Under the pieces are notes generated by a model, which worked only from the letters and a program-made list of their open reading frames with translations, had not been told where the DNA came from and searched no databases. Shown here piece after piece: positions 19,052 through 28,216 of a stretch of DNA of 64,000 bases (the stretch's first letter is position 1; every line of letters starts with the position of its first letter). This DNA comes from Schlegelella_A sp036496385 (GTDB lineage: Bacteria; Pseudomonadota; Gammaproteobacteria; Burkholderiales; Burkholderiaceae_C), in contig DASXLD010000092.1 in the NCBI GenBank assembly GCA_036496385.1, forward strand, positions 1 through 64,000, in the 5' to 3' direction. Position numbers and translations under genes: made by a program.

Positions 19052-22000
19052 ATGCCCGTGCTGCCCTTGAACCTCGCCGCGATCCAGAGCGCGCGCGCCG
19101 ACCTCGCGAAGCAGCGCGATTCCCAGCGTGCCGGCGCGGTCGCGCTGAAGGCCGCGCAGGCGGCGCTCGACACTGCGACGCGCGGCGCCACCGACCCGGC
19201 CGTGCTCGAGCAGCAGCAGGCCGCCGTTGCGCAGTTGCAGCAGCAAGGCCGTGCCGCGCTCGCCGACACCGCTTCGCGCCTCGTCGCGCTCACCAAGCTT
19301 TCGGAGAAGCTGCGCAGCCGGCGCGATCCCGCCGACATGGTGCAGGCGCTCGACGCCGCGCATCCGGTCATGCTGTTGCCGGTGGCCGTGCAGACGCGCT
19401 ACAGCGCGGGCGCGACGCAGTTGATGATCCGCATCTATCCGGACGCGATCCACACCTTCGGCCACGAGCCCGGGCTCTCCGATGCCGAGGTCGACGCCGG
19501 CAAGCGCTACTGGACGCAACGCTTCGCCGTTCCCGGAGACGCCGACTCGCCATGGCAGCAGATCGCGCGCATCTACGCGCCGCCGCGTGCGGCCTGGATC
19601 GTCCGCAGCACGACGCCGACCAACGTCGGACAGATCGGTGTCGCCATCGGCGACGGCCTTGTACAGCCCGCGTTCGACGATGCCGCGATCCCGCGTGCCG
19701 ACCCGAGCAATCCGACCGTCTATGCGACGGCGCTGCCGGATCGCTTCGTCGCGATCGGCGAGAACGCCGATGGCGCGGAGATCTTCCGCAAGTGGGGCAG
19801 TCCGGTCGCCGACCTGCTCGCGATGTCGCCGGCGTTCGATCCCTTGCTCGTCGACGACCCTGCGAACCACGATCCGTTCGGCAAGGACCGCGCGTGGATG
19901 GTCGACTACAAGGCTGCGCTCGCCGCCGGAATGGCGATCACGGTGACGCAGGCCGACCTGAAGAACGGCGCCCAGATGGGCGGCCGCATCGCCCGGCTGA
20001 TCGTGCTCGGCGTCGACTGGACGCAGACGCCGCCGTCGGCCGCCGAGCTGGTGGCGTCGCTGCTCGACAACCACCAGAACGCGGCGGGCCTGAAGTTCGT
20101 GGCCCAAGGCACGCCGACCAACAACACCGCCGACGTGCGCGCCGGCTTTGCGGCGAACGGCGCCGACGTCGCCGCCGACCTCCACCCCGAGGCGGCCGAC
20201 GCGCGCGCCGCGAGCGCCGCCGTCGAGCTGGCGAGCGCGGGCGCTCGCCTGCAGCGCTTTCTCGGCCTGCCGACGGCGGTGTTCGATTGCGGCGTGGTCG
20301 CCGGCGCCGAGCTGACCGAAGGCGCGACCTCGGGGCACATGCTGAACGCGATCTGGAACGCGACCCTCGGCTACACGCTGCGCTATTTCTGGAACCCGAT
20401 CGCGACCGCGCAGAGCCTCCTCAGCGATGCCGCGATCGCCGAGCTGCGCGCCTGGGCGGTGCGCTACGTGCGGCCGGGCGGCCCGCTCTCGGCCCTGCGT
20501 GTCGGCAAACAGCCCTACGGCATCCTGCCGATCACGGCGCGCGGCCACGTCGCCGCGCTCAATGCGCCGCTCGAGCAGGAACTGGTCAAGATCGTCGAGT
20601 GGTTCCGTTGGGGCTGGGACGCGGCGAGCAAGAAGGTGCCGAACCTCGGCGACCCGAGCGCCGAGAACCTGCATCAGGTCCTGGCGATGCAGCCGTGGCC
20701 GACCGCCAAGCGCTACTGGGAAGTCGCCGGGCCGGCGGCGATCGCGAACTATCCCGACATCGAGACCTTCATCGACGTCCAGCATCTGGTCCTGGCCGGG
20801 CTCATCACCGACCTTCTCGACGGCCAGGTCCCGGCCAACAAGGTGCCGTTCATCGCGACCTGCGGCGTGCGGCCGAAGCCGCACGCGCTCGACGCCGTGC
20901 CATGGGTGCAGCGCGACCCCGCGCAACCGCAGCGCGAGCTCGATGGCGACGTCGCGCTGCAGCGCAACTTCATCGCCTCGCTGGTGCTGCTGCTCGGCTC
21001 GCCGACCGGCAGCCTGCGCGCGTCGCTGACGGCGATGGAGAACGGCGAGTCGCTGCTCGAGGCGATGCTCGGCTTCGCTGCCGACGAAGAGCTGCTGCAG
21101 TCGAGCCACGACCTGTTCTACGGCCACCTGAAGGGCTTGGCGACGGTGAGCCTCGAGGCCAAGGCGAGCGCGCAGCGCTTTCGGGTCGCCGAGTACGTCG
21201 GCGTCGACAACAGCGCGCTGGTCGGCGACCAGGTCGACGTCAACAACGCGCGCACGCTGCTCGGCCTGAAGCTGACCGGCACCACTGGCACGCAGACGAT
21301 CGAGGAGCACATCGGCGCGCGTCTCGGCCTGCCGCGCGCGCTCTGGCCCGAGCACATGACCAACATCGCGACCTTCGCCGACAGCCTGGCCGCGCTGCAG
21401 GACAAGAGCGCGGGCGAGCTGCAGATTGCGTTCCGAACCGCGCTCGACCTCGCGGCGAACCGGCTCGATGCCTGGATCACGTCGCTCGCGACGCGCCGCC
21501 TCGACACCATGCGCAACAGCGCACCACTGGGGCTGCATCTCGGCGCCTTCGGTGTGGTCGAGAACCTGGTGCCGGACTCGACGCCGTCCCACAACCGGCA
21601 GGCGCTCGACAGCCTCGGCTACGTCCACGCGCCGTCGCTGCAGCAGGCGACGACCGCGTCGGTGCTGCGCAGCGCCTTCCTCGCCAATCAGCAGGCCGCC
21701 GGCAGCCCGTTCGACATCGATCTGCGCTCGCGCCGCGTCGAGCGCGCCAAGCGGCTGCTCGAGGGCCTCGCCAACGGCCAGCCGATGGCGGCGCTGCTCG
21801 GCTATCGCTTCGAGCGCGCGCTGCGCGACGCCGGCCTGCCGCAGTACATGCTCGAGTGTCGGCGCGCGTTTCCGCTGCGCCCGGTCGGCAGCACGTCGAG
21901 CGACGAGCCGCAGGAAGCGATCGCGGCGCGCGACGTCGTCGACGGCGTGCGCCTGATGGACGCCTATCGCACCAACAAGGCGGGCTTCGCGATCACCGGC

Positions 22001-23962
22001 GTGCCAGCCGCGCTGACGCACGCCGGCGGCGCGATCGCGCTCGTGATCGAGGACCTGCTCGATCAGATGGACTCGGTCTCCGACCTGCTCGTCGCCGAGA
22101 GCGTGCACCAGATGGTCGGCGGCAACCTCGAGGCCGCCGGCGCCGCGATGCTGACGCTCGACAAGCAGAACCGGCCGGTCGAGCCACGCGTCGTCGAGAC
22201 GCCGCATTCGACGCGCGGCTATACCCAGCGCGTCGTGGTCGCGATGGAGTCGGCCGATGCCGGGCCGTGGGCCGAACTCAGTGCCGCCGATCTTGCGGCA
22301 CGAGTCGAGCCGCGTCTCAACGCGTGGCTGGCGCGCTTGCTCGGCGATCCGTCGAGCTACGAATTCGTCGCCAAGGTGCTGGTCGCACCGGCCACGCCGG
22401 GCGATGCCTGGGTCGACAACGGCATGACGCTCAGCGCCGGAGTCGCCGAACTCGGCCTGTCGCCGCTCGCCCTCGTCCAGCAGAGCGAGGCGCAGCAGGG
22501 CGGCGGCCAAAGCGGTGTCCAGGAACGCATCGCGACCTTGCTCGGCGCCAAGCTGCGCGCCGCGGTCGGCGCCGGCGCCGACCAGATGGCGCTGCTGTTG
22601 CAACGCGACGCGCAGGCGCCGGAGCGAATCGGCCTGGTCGGCTTCGAGGCTTATGCGTGGCTGTTGCGCCGCCTGCTTGCGAAGACGCGCGAGTTGCGCC
22701 GCATGGACCTGGTGCCGGCGCAGGACGGCGTCGAGACCGACGCGACGCAGAACGACGGCGAAGCCGCCGGCGTCGACCTCGCCGAGTTGCAGGCGCGCGT
22801 GACGATCGCCGAGGCCGCGGCGCAGGCCGTGCTCGACGCGCTGCAGGCGGCGAGCGCGCTCGCGCCCGACGACCTGACGACGCTCGACCTCGGCGCACCG
22901 ACGACGCCGGCGATCCTCGCGGCGGCACAAACTGCGCTCGCTCAGGCATACGGCCTCGGTTGGCGCAGCGCGGTCGCGAGCGCGGCGGTGCCGGCAGCCG
23001 GCGATGCGACCGCCGCGCAGGTCGGGGCCGACGACGACGCCGCACGCGCGATCGGCCGCGTCCGTGCGTTGCACGCCGAGGTCGCGGGGCGCATCGCGAC
23101 GGCGCAAGCGGCCAAGGTTTCGGACGGACTTGGCGGCCAGGTGGTGCTCGCGGTCGGCCGCATCCGCGCCGTGATGGGCAAGGACTTTCCGGTCCTGCCG
23201 ATGTTCGCGCTCGGCGCCTATGCCACCGACGCGGCGGCGTCGCTCGGCGATCGCGATACCCTCCTCGGCAAGGCCGATTTCGGCAATGACGACACCGCGA
23301 TCGCCGGCTGGCTGCCGAAGCTCGCCTGCGTTCGCGAGTCGACGGCGCTGCTCTCCGACGCGCTGACCGCGGCCGAGGCGCTCGCGAGCTCGAACGGCTA
23401 TGTCGCCGCCGCGCTCGACTGGAAACTGGTGCAGCTGCCGCGCGATGCCGCGGCGCATTGGGCGGCGCTGCCGCCGGCCGCGACGCAGGATCTGCGCGGC
23501 ACGGTGGCGGTCGCGATCCACGCGCCGGCGGCCCTCGCTGCCATCACCGCCGAAGCGACGTTGGCGGGCCTTTTCATCGACGAGTGGATGGAATCGATCC
23601 CGTCCGACCAGGAGACCACCGGCCTCGGCTTTCACTTCGACGCTCCCGGAGCGCGCCCGCCGCAAGCGATCCTGCTCGCGGTGCCGGCCGATCCGGCAGC
23701 GCAGAACTGGACCCTCGACGACCTGATCGGCGTCGTCGACGAGGCGATGGCGCTGGCTCGTGTGCGTGCGGTGCGGCCGCAGGACCTGCAGGCGCTCGGC
23801 CTGATCCTGCCCGGCATCTTCCTCTCCAACAACTTCAAGCAGGACGTGCCGTCGGTCGACTTCAGCGGCCTGCTGGCGAAGAACCTCGCGCTCCTGCGGA
23901 CGGCGAACAAGGTCAGCGGCAGCGCGACGATGGCGGCCGGCAAGACGACGATGACCGGCTGA
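19052..23962 (+). CDS. Uncharacterised 1636-aa protein of the DUF6603 cluster with N-terminal coiled coil
   Basis: Largest protein of the window. Its GAGGAG ribosome-binding site overlaps the stop of the previous gene. Residues about 12-90 are Ala/Gln/Leu-rich with heptad spacing, a likely coiled coil. Then come 'RIYPDAIHTFGHEP' (127-140), a motif I know only from unnamed large proteins, 'LNAIWNATLGYTLRYFWNP' and 'LRVGKQPYGILP' (482-493). The second half is dominated by Ala-rich helices. No signal peptide, P-loop, protease triad or known phage-tail domain is seen. Coiled-coil N-terminus plus length suggest a scaffold or filament-like subunit (inference). Confidence 0.8.
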   Translation: MPVLPLNLAAIQSARADLAKQRDSQRAGAVALKAAQAALDTATRGATDPAVLEQQQAAVAQLQQQGRAALADTASRLVALTKLSEKLRSRRDPADMVQALDAAHPVMLLPVAVQTRYSAGATQLMIRIYPDAIHTFGHEPGLSDAEVDAGKRYWTQRFAVPGDADSPWQQIARIYAPPRAAWIVRSTTPTNVGQIGVAIGDGLVQPAFDDAAIPRADPSNPTVYATALPDRFVAIGENADGAEIFRKWGSPVADLLAMSPAFDPLLVDDPANHDPFGKDRAWMVDYKAALAAGMAITVTQADLKNGAQMGGRIARLIVLGVDWTQTPPSAAELVASLLDNHQNAAGLKFVAQGTPTNNTADVRAGFAANGADVAADLHPEAADARAASAAVELASAGARLQRFLGLPTAVFDCGVVAGAELTEGATSGHMLNAIWNATLGYTLRYFWNPIATAQSLLSDAAIAELRAWAVRYVRPGGPLSALRVGKQPYGILPITARGHVAALNAPLEQELVKIVEWFRWGWDAASKKVPNLGDPSAENLHQVLAMQPWPTAKRYWEVAGPAAIANYPDIETFIDVQHLVLAGLITDLLDGQVPANKVPFIATCGVRPKPHALDAVPWVQRDPAQPQRELDGDVALQRNFIASLVLLLGSPTGSLRASLTAMENGESLLEAMLGFAADEELLQSSHDLFYGHLKGLATVSLEAKASAQRFRVAEYVGVDNSALVGDQVDVNNARTLLGLKLTGTTGTQTIEEHIGARLGLPRALWPEHMTNIATFADSLAALQDKSAGELQIAFRTALDLAANRLDAWITSLATRRLDTMRNSAPLGLHLGAFGVVENLVPDSTPSHNRQALDSLGYVHAPSLQQATTASVLRSAFLANQQAAGSPFDIDLRSRRVERAKRLLEGLANGQPMAALLGYRFERALRDAGLPQYMLECRRAFPLRPVGSTSSDEPQEAIAARDVVDGVRLMDAYRTNKAGFAITGVPAALTHAGGAIALVIEDLLDQMDSVSDLLVAESVHQMVGGNLEAAGAAMLTLDKQNRPVEPRVVETPHSTRGYTQRVVVAMESADAGPWAELSAADLAARVEPRLNAWLARLLGDPSSYEFVAKVLVAPATPGDAWVDNGMTLSAGVAELGLSPLALVQQSEAQQGGGQSGVQERIATLLGAKLRAAVGAGADQMALLLQRDAQAPERIGLVGFEAYAWLLRRLLAKTRELRRMDLVPAQDGVETDATQNDGEAAGVDLAELQARVTIAEAAAQAVLDALQAASALAPDDLTTLDLGAPTTPAILAAAQTALAQAYGLGWRSAVASAAVPAAGDATAAQVGADDDAARAIGRVRALHAEVAGRIATAQAAKVSDGLGGQVVLAVGRIRAVMGKDFPVLPMFALGAYATDAAASLGDRDTLLGKADFGNDDTAIAGWLPKLACVRESTALLSDALTAAEALASSNGYVAAALDWKLVQLPRDAAAHWAALPPAATQDLRGTVAVAIHAPAALAAITAEATLAGLFIDEWMESIPSDQETTGLGFHFDAPGARPPQAILLAVPADPAAQNWTLDDLIGVVDEAMALARVRAVRPQDLQALGLILPGIFLSNNFKQDVPSVDFSGLLAKNLALLRTANKVSGSATMAAGKTTMTG

Positions 23963-23991
23963 GCCTCGCTGCCCGCTCGCAAGGAAGCTCC

Positions 23992-25923
23992 ATGAAAGTC
24001 TCGCTCTCCGCCGCCAACCTCGTTGCCAAGACGGCGCTCGTCACCCGCCCCGATCCGTCGCACACGACCTGGTCCCGGCTCGAGCCGATGGCGACCAACG
24101 ACGACGTCACCGAGAGCCTGCAGGCGCGCATCGCCGATCCGCTCTGGATGCTCGCGCGCCAATGGCAATTCAACGAGCTGCAGGGCGAAGACGCAGGCAG
24201 TCCGATCAGCGCGGCGCTGAACGTCGTCGGCCTGCCGGTGCAGACGCTGCTGCATCCGAGCGGCGCGGTCGCCGATGTCACCTTGCCGGCGCCGTTCGCG
24301 CCGGTCGAGGCGTTGGTCGAGCACGAGCAGGTGCTGCCGGTGCATCCGAAGCTGAACGCGCAGGCTGGTCAGCAATTGATGCGCATGTTGCGCGCGGCGA
24401 CGCTCGACGCGACCATCGGCGCCCTCGTCGATCACTATCCGGCGCCCCTCGCTGCGCCCGACGACGCCGTTGCCGACAACGCCGGCTTCGTCTGGAATGC
24501 GCTCCTCGATCACCGCGCCGTCGATGCGCTCGCCCTCGCCGGCGACCTCAAGGCGCTGGCGCCCGGCCGGCCGGCGCTCGAGGCGTTCGTGGCCACGCTC
24601 GGCATCGGCGCAGCGCAGGTGTCGGCTTGCTGCGATGTGGTCGAGCGCTGGCGGGTCTGGCTCGCCGATCTCGCCCTCGACGGTACGGCGCCGGGCGCGA
24701 GTGCGTACTGGGAGCCGCAACGTCTCGAGTACGCGTTCGCGCTCGGCGCTCAAGGCGCCGGCGCGCCGGTGCGACTATTTGCCGACGAATACACCGACGG
24801 ACGTCTCGACTGGCACACCTACACACTCGGCGCCGCCAACCTGCCGCCCGGTCCTTCGGCCGCGTTCGACGTCACGCCCAAGCAGGCGCCGCTGCCGACC
24901 GCAGCGCGCTACGGCGGGATGCCCGCCGACCGCTACTGGGAGTTCGAGGACGGCCGCGTCAACTTCGGCATGGCCGGCGCCGCCAAGAGCGATCTCGCCC
25001 GGCTCGCAGTGCTCGAATACGCGCTCGTCTTCGGCAACGACTGGTTCGTGTTGCCGCTCACCCTGCCGACCAACGCGCTCTATCGCGTCCAGTCGTTGAC
25101 GGTGCGCGACAACTTCGGCATCGCCTTGCCGATCCCGCCGGCCGGCTTCAACATCTACGAGCTGACGGTCGAGCCCGGTGCGCCGGTCGCCAGCCTCGAC
25201 AACACGCTCTATCTCTGCCCGGCGCTCGATACCCTTGAAGGGCCGCCGCTCGAGCACGTCATGATGATGCGCGACGAGACGGCCAACCTCGTCTGGGGCA
25301 TCGAGAAGCGCGTCCAGGGCAGCTCGGGCGAAGCGATCGATCGCAAGTTCGAGAGCACGCGGCTGTCTACGACGCAGAGCCTGCGGCCGCCGGCCGGCCA
25401 GCCGCTGGCCGACGGCGGTGCGCTGCTGCAGTACCGCCTGCAGACGCCGGTGGCAGCGAACTGGGTGCCGTTCCTGCCGGTCAAGAAGCAGGGCGCGACG
25501 CCGGCGAACTGGGCGATCCAGCTCCAGCGTGCGGTGGTGACGCACTTCTATCAGGTGACGCAGGCGCGGCTCGACGATCCGCGCAACGCCGGCTACAAAG
25601 CCTTCATCGAGCGACTGCGCGCAAACGATTTCGTCGAGACCACGGCCGAGCAGGGCGCGCCCGACAATCGCCTGCAGGGCTTCATGTTCCATCCGCGCGG
25701 TCAGCTGCTGCGTCTGGATCCGAACGCCGCGGTCAAGGCCGACTACCTGCGCCTCGAGGAAGAAGAAGTGCCGCGCGACGGCGTCGAACTCAAGCGGGCG
25801 TTCAACTACGCCCGCGACGCCGATGGCCGTGCCCTGCTCTGGATCGGTCGCAGCAAGACGACCGGACGCGGCGAAGGCGCGAGCGGGCTGAAATTCGACG
25901 TCGTCAGCCGCGGCAAGGTCTGA
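23992..25923 (+). CDS. Uncharacterised 643-aa protein of the DUF6603 cluster
   Basis: ATG 23992 follows AAGGAAG by 5 nt. The N-terminal 'LWMLARQWQFNELQGEDAGS' (51-70) is a striking conserved-looking string, followed by a mixed domain and, in the C-terminal half, 'YWEFEDGRVNFG' and 'GNDWFVLPLTLP', then 'LWIGRSKTTGRGEGASGL' at the very end. Tryptophan and aromatic content is high. No known domain and no secretion signal. It closes the four-gene set: the next + strand gene is 87 nt on and small. The family is uncharacterised as far as I know. Confidence 0.8.
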   Translation: MKVSLSAANLVAKTALVTRPDPSHTTWSRLEPMATNDDVTESLQARIADPLWMLARQWQFNELQGEDAGSPISAALNVVGLPVQTLLHPSGAVADVTLPAPFAPVEALVEHEQVLPVHPKLNAQAGQQLMRMLRAATLDATIGALVDHYPAPLAAPDDAVADNAGFVWNALLDHRAVDALALAGDLKALAPGRPALEAFVATLGIGAAQVSACCDVVERWRVWLADLALDGTAPGASAYWEPQRLEYAFALGAQGAGAPVRLFADEYTDGRLDWHTYTLGAANLPPGPSAAFDVTPKQAPLPTAARYGGMPADRYWEFEDGRVNFGMAGAAKSDLARLAVLEYALVFGNDWFVLPLTLPTNALYRVQSLTVRDNFGIALPIPPAGFNIYELTVEPGAPVASLDNTLYLCPALDTLEGPPLEHVMMMRDETANLVWGIEKRVQGSSGEAIDRKFESTRLSTTQSLRPPAGQPLADGGALLQYRLQTPVAANWVPFLPVKKQGATPANWAIQLQRAVVTHFYQVTQARLDDPRNAGYKAFIERLRANDFVETTAEQGAPDNRLQGFMFHPRGQLLRLDPNAAVKADYLRLEEEEVPRDGVELKRAFNYARDADGRALLWIGRSKTTGRGEGASGLKFDVVSRGKV

Positions 25924-26010
25924 TGCACCGACGCATCACACCCCCTTCGTCCTGCGTGCGCCCGACGCCGTCAGGCGTAGAGTGCGAGCGTCGTCGTCCT
26001 TCGCCACGCC

Positions 26011-26247
26011 ATGAACGCTCAGATTGAACGCCGCCGGGGCGAGCGCCGCGCCGAAGAGAACCCCGCGCCGGAGTATCTGGCGATGCTCGAGGTCTGCGGC
26101 GGCGAGATCCGCGCCAGCGACCGCGCGATCCTGGCCGAATGGCGGCGCACGGGCGCAGTCGCGGCCTCGGGCGGAGCCGTGCGTCAGAGCGCGGCCGCCG
26201 CAGACGTCGTGCCCGCCGTGAAGGACCGCCGCGCGGCAACTCCCTGA
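26011..26247 (+). CDS. Small hypothetical protein (78 aa)
   Basis: The charged N-terminus 'MNAQIERRRGERRAEE' is followed by 'YLAMLEVCGGEIRASDRAIL' and an Ala-rich tail. There is no membrane segment or known domain. It begins 87 nt after the giant-gene cluster on the same strand, so it may be its last member. No good ribosome-binding site is visible before ATG 26011, and overlapping frames are open as well, so it may not be a real gene. Confidence 0.4.
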   Translation: MNAQIERRRGERRAEENPAPEYLAMLEVCGGEIRASDRAILAEWRRTGAVAASGGAVRQSAAAADVVPAVKDRRAATP

Positions 26248-26275
26248 GGCCGCCTGGCCTGTCGCCGATCAGCCT

Positions 26276-26578
26276 TCAGGCGGCGAGGACCGCGGCCTGG
26301 GTGGCCAGGCACTTGTTGCACTTGCCGAGGCCCGGCAGGCGCGCGTCCGGCTTGCCGTCGCCAGTCTTGAAGTTGGCCTGGCAACGCCGGCAAACGTACA
26401 TCTTGGAGCTCGACATCATCGGCTTCACGCCAGGCTCGCCGGACGGACGCGCGGCGACGTACTCGGCCTGGGTCTGGCGAAGCTTGAGCGCGGCGCTGGC
26501 TGAAGCGGCGGGTGCCGTGGTAGCGGGCGCAGCGGCGGCAGACCCTTTGGACTGGGAAGCGGAGCGACGGGTGGCCAT
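26276..26578 (-). CDS. Small zinc-ribbon protein (100 aa)
   Basis: The N-terminal 50 residues are Ala/Ser/Thr-rich and probably disordered. The C-terminal part carries two cysteine pairs, 'YVCRRCQANF' and 'LGKCNKCLATQ', about 20 residues apart, a compact zinc ribbon. ATG at 26578 is chosen because the longer frame to 26662 begins in unlikely sequence. It could bind nucleic acid or a protein partner. A perfect inverted repeat ttgtcccagacaa (26650-26662) lies 72 nt upstream of the start and might be an operator. Convergent with the 78-aa gene. Confidence 0.6.
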   Translation of the reverse strand: MATRRSASQSKGSAAAAPATTAPAASASAALKLRQTQAEYVAARPSGEPGVKPMMSSSKMYVCRRCQANFKTGDGKPDARLPGLGKCNKCLATQAAVLAA

Positions 26579-26740
26579 GGGCAAGGTACCTGATGTGGAA
26601 CGGTGGAAGCCGCACGCACGCTGCACGCGCCATCCGCCAGGGGGCACTATTGTCCCAGACAACGCCTGGCCCCGTACGAAGGGTTTGCCTTGCCCCCAAA
26701 CAAGCCCGGGCCAGCCCCGCCGGGGCGCCGCGCGGCAGCG

Positions 26741-28216
26741 TCAGCGGCGACCGAGCCCGTCGCCGCGCTCGAGGTCGAGCTTGTCGCGGCCGACGGTGAC
26801 GACGTCGGGCAGCTCCGCCTTCAACGCTGCGCCAAAGACGCTTGCCTCGCCGGCGACTGCGATCCGCCGTTGCCCGGCGCCGAGGTGGGCCGCGGCGTAG
26901 CGGCGAATGTCATCGGCGCTCACCGCTTCGAGCCGCTCGATGAGCGTCCTCAGCTCGGCCGGCGCTCGGTTGGCGACGACCAGCGCGCGGACCACCGCAG
27001 CGAGCCCGGCAGTCGTCTCGACGCTGCGGCTGACACCGCCGATCAGCGTCGCCTTGCGCGCCGCGAGCTCGTCGGCACCGATCGGCTCCTTCATGATGCG
27101 ATCGATCTCGTCCTGGACGAGCTTGACCACCTCGGCCACCGATTCGTTCTTGGTTTGCACGGCGATCCGCAGGAACGCCGCCTCGCGGCGCGCCTCGAGG
27201 GCGCTGCCTGCGCCGTAACTGAGGCCCCGCTTGATCCGGATCTCCTGGTTCAGGCGCGACGAGTAGCCGCCGCCGAGGACGGAGTTGAGCACCGCGCCGA
27301 CGGCGCGCTCGCTGCCGGTCCGCTCGGGTAGGGCGAGCGCGACGACCAGGCCCGCCTGCCCCGAGCTCGGCATGTCGACGACGGCCACCGCCGGACCGGC
27401 GGTGGCCCCGCTTGCGCGCGGCGGCGTCGGCGCCGGTTCGGCGGGAACCGGCCAGCTACCGAAATGGCGGCGGGCGAGCGCGAGCGCGCTTTCGGCGTCG
27501 ATGTCGCCGGCCAGGATCAGCACCGCGTTGTCGGGGCGGAAGGTGCGCCGGTGAACGGCGACGAGATCGTCGCGCGTGATCCGCGGCAGCGACTCGGGCG
27601 TTCCGCTCGCCGGATGGCCGTAGGCGCCGGCGCCGTAGGCGAGGCGCTCGGCGACGAGCGATGCCAGCGTCCCCGGCCTCGCGTATGCCACCTTGAGCGA
27701 GTCGAGCGTCTGCGTGCGGACGCGTTCGATTTCGTCGGCAGCGAACACCGGCTCGCGCGCGACCTCGGCGACGAGCGTGAGTGCGGCATCGAGCTTGGGT
27801 GTCGTCACCGTGATCGCGACGGTCGACTGGTTCCATCCGGCGCCGCTGTCGAGCGAGCCGCCGAGCGCCTCTGCGGCGGCGGCGAGTTCGGGCGCGCTGT
27901 GGTGCTTCGTGCCCTGCGTCATCAGTGCAGCGGCCAGCGACGACAGCCCCGACTGACGTGGCGGGTCGACCTCGGCGCCGGCCAGCGCGACCAGCTCGGC
28001 GCTCACCAGCGGCACGCCCTCGCGGTGCGCGACGATCACGCGCAGGCCGTTGCCGAGCTTGGCTTCGCTCGGCGCGGCGATCGTCAGCGGTCGCGGCGGC
28101 GCGGGCGGCGGCGGCATCGAATACGGCTGGGCGAGGCAGGCCGCACCAGAGCATGCGATCGCAAGCACGACGGCGCGTCGTGCGATGCCGCCGCGCAGGA
28201 ACGCCGGCCGGTTCAT
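26741..28216 (-). CDS. M16 family peptidase-like protein, inactive subunit
   Basis: 491 aa with a Sec-type signal peptide (basic start, hydrophobic 'AVVLAIACSGAACLA'). It has the two-domain M16 (insulinase/processing-peptidase) fold: 'LGNGLRVIVAHR', 'FRPDNAVLILAGDID' and 'GGGYSSRLNQEIRIKRGLSYG'. The HxxEH zinc motif is absent; the matching place reads 'GLSSLAAALMTQGT'. Pairs of an active and an inactive M16 protein form heterodimers, as in mitochondrial processing peptidase and bacterial homologues. Its start overlaps the stop of the active-subunit gene by 4 nt (ATGA), ensuring balanced synthesis. Periplasmic. Confidence 0.85.
   Translation of the reverse strand: MNRPAFLRGGIARRAVVLAIACSGAACLAQPYSMPPPPAPPRPLTIAAPSEAKLGNGLRVIVAHREGVPLVSAELVALAGAEVDPPRQSGLSSLAAALMTQGTKHHSAPELAAAAEALGGSLDSGAGWNQSTVAITVTTPKLDAALTLVAEVAREPVFAADEIERVRTQTLDSLKVAYARPGTLASLVAERLAYGAGAYGHPASGTPESLPRITRDDLVAVHRRTFRPDNAVLILAGDIDAESALALARRHFGSWPVPAEPAPTPPRASGATAGPAVAVVDMPSSGQAGLVVALALPERTGSERAVGAVLNSVLGGGYSSRLNQEIRIKRGLSYGAGSALEARREAAFLRIAVQTKNESVAEVVKLVQDEIDRIMKEPIGADELAARKATLIGGVSRSVETTAGLAAVVRALVVANRAPAELRTLIERLEAVSADDIRRYAAAHLGAGQRRIAVAGEASVFGAALKAELPDVVTVGRDKLDLERGDGLGRR

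Noticed and set aside
11981..23665. An uninterrupted 3894-codon frame on the minus strand, antisense to the first three giant genes
   Set aside because: Its product is Arg/Ala/Gly/Asp-rich with no domains, as expected of the mirror frame of GC-rich genes whose third positions are G or C. The plus-strand genes have ribosome-binding sites, tight spacing and a recognised domain.
12074..25923. Reading the giant cluster as a contractile injection system, phage tail or type VI locus
   Set aside because: No sheath, tube, baseplate, spike (PAAR/VgrG), tape-measure or AAA+ ATPase gene is present, and none of the four proteins shows such motifs.
26714..26726. Palindrome gccccgccggggc as a terminator for the M16 genes
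   Set aside because: The arms are only 6 bp with almost no loop and no T tract follows on the minus strand.
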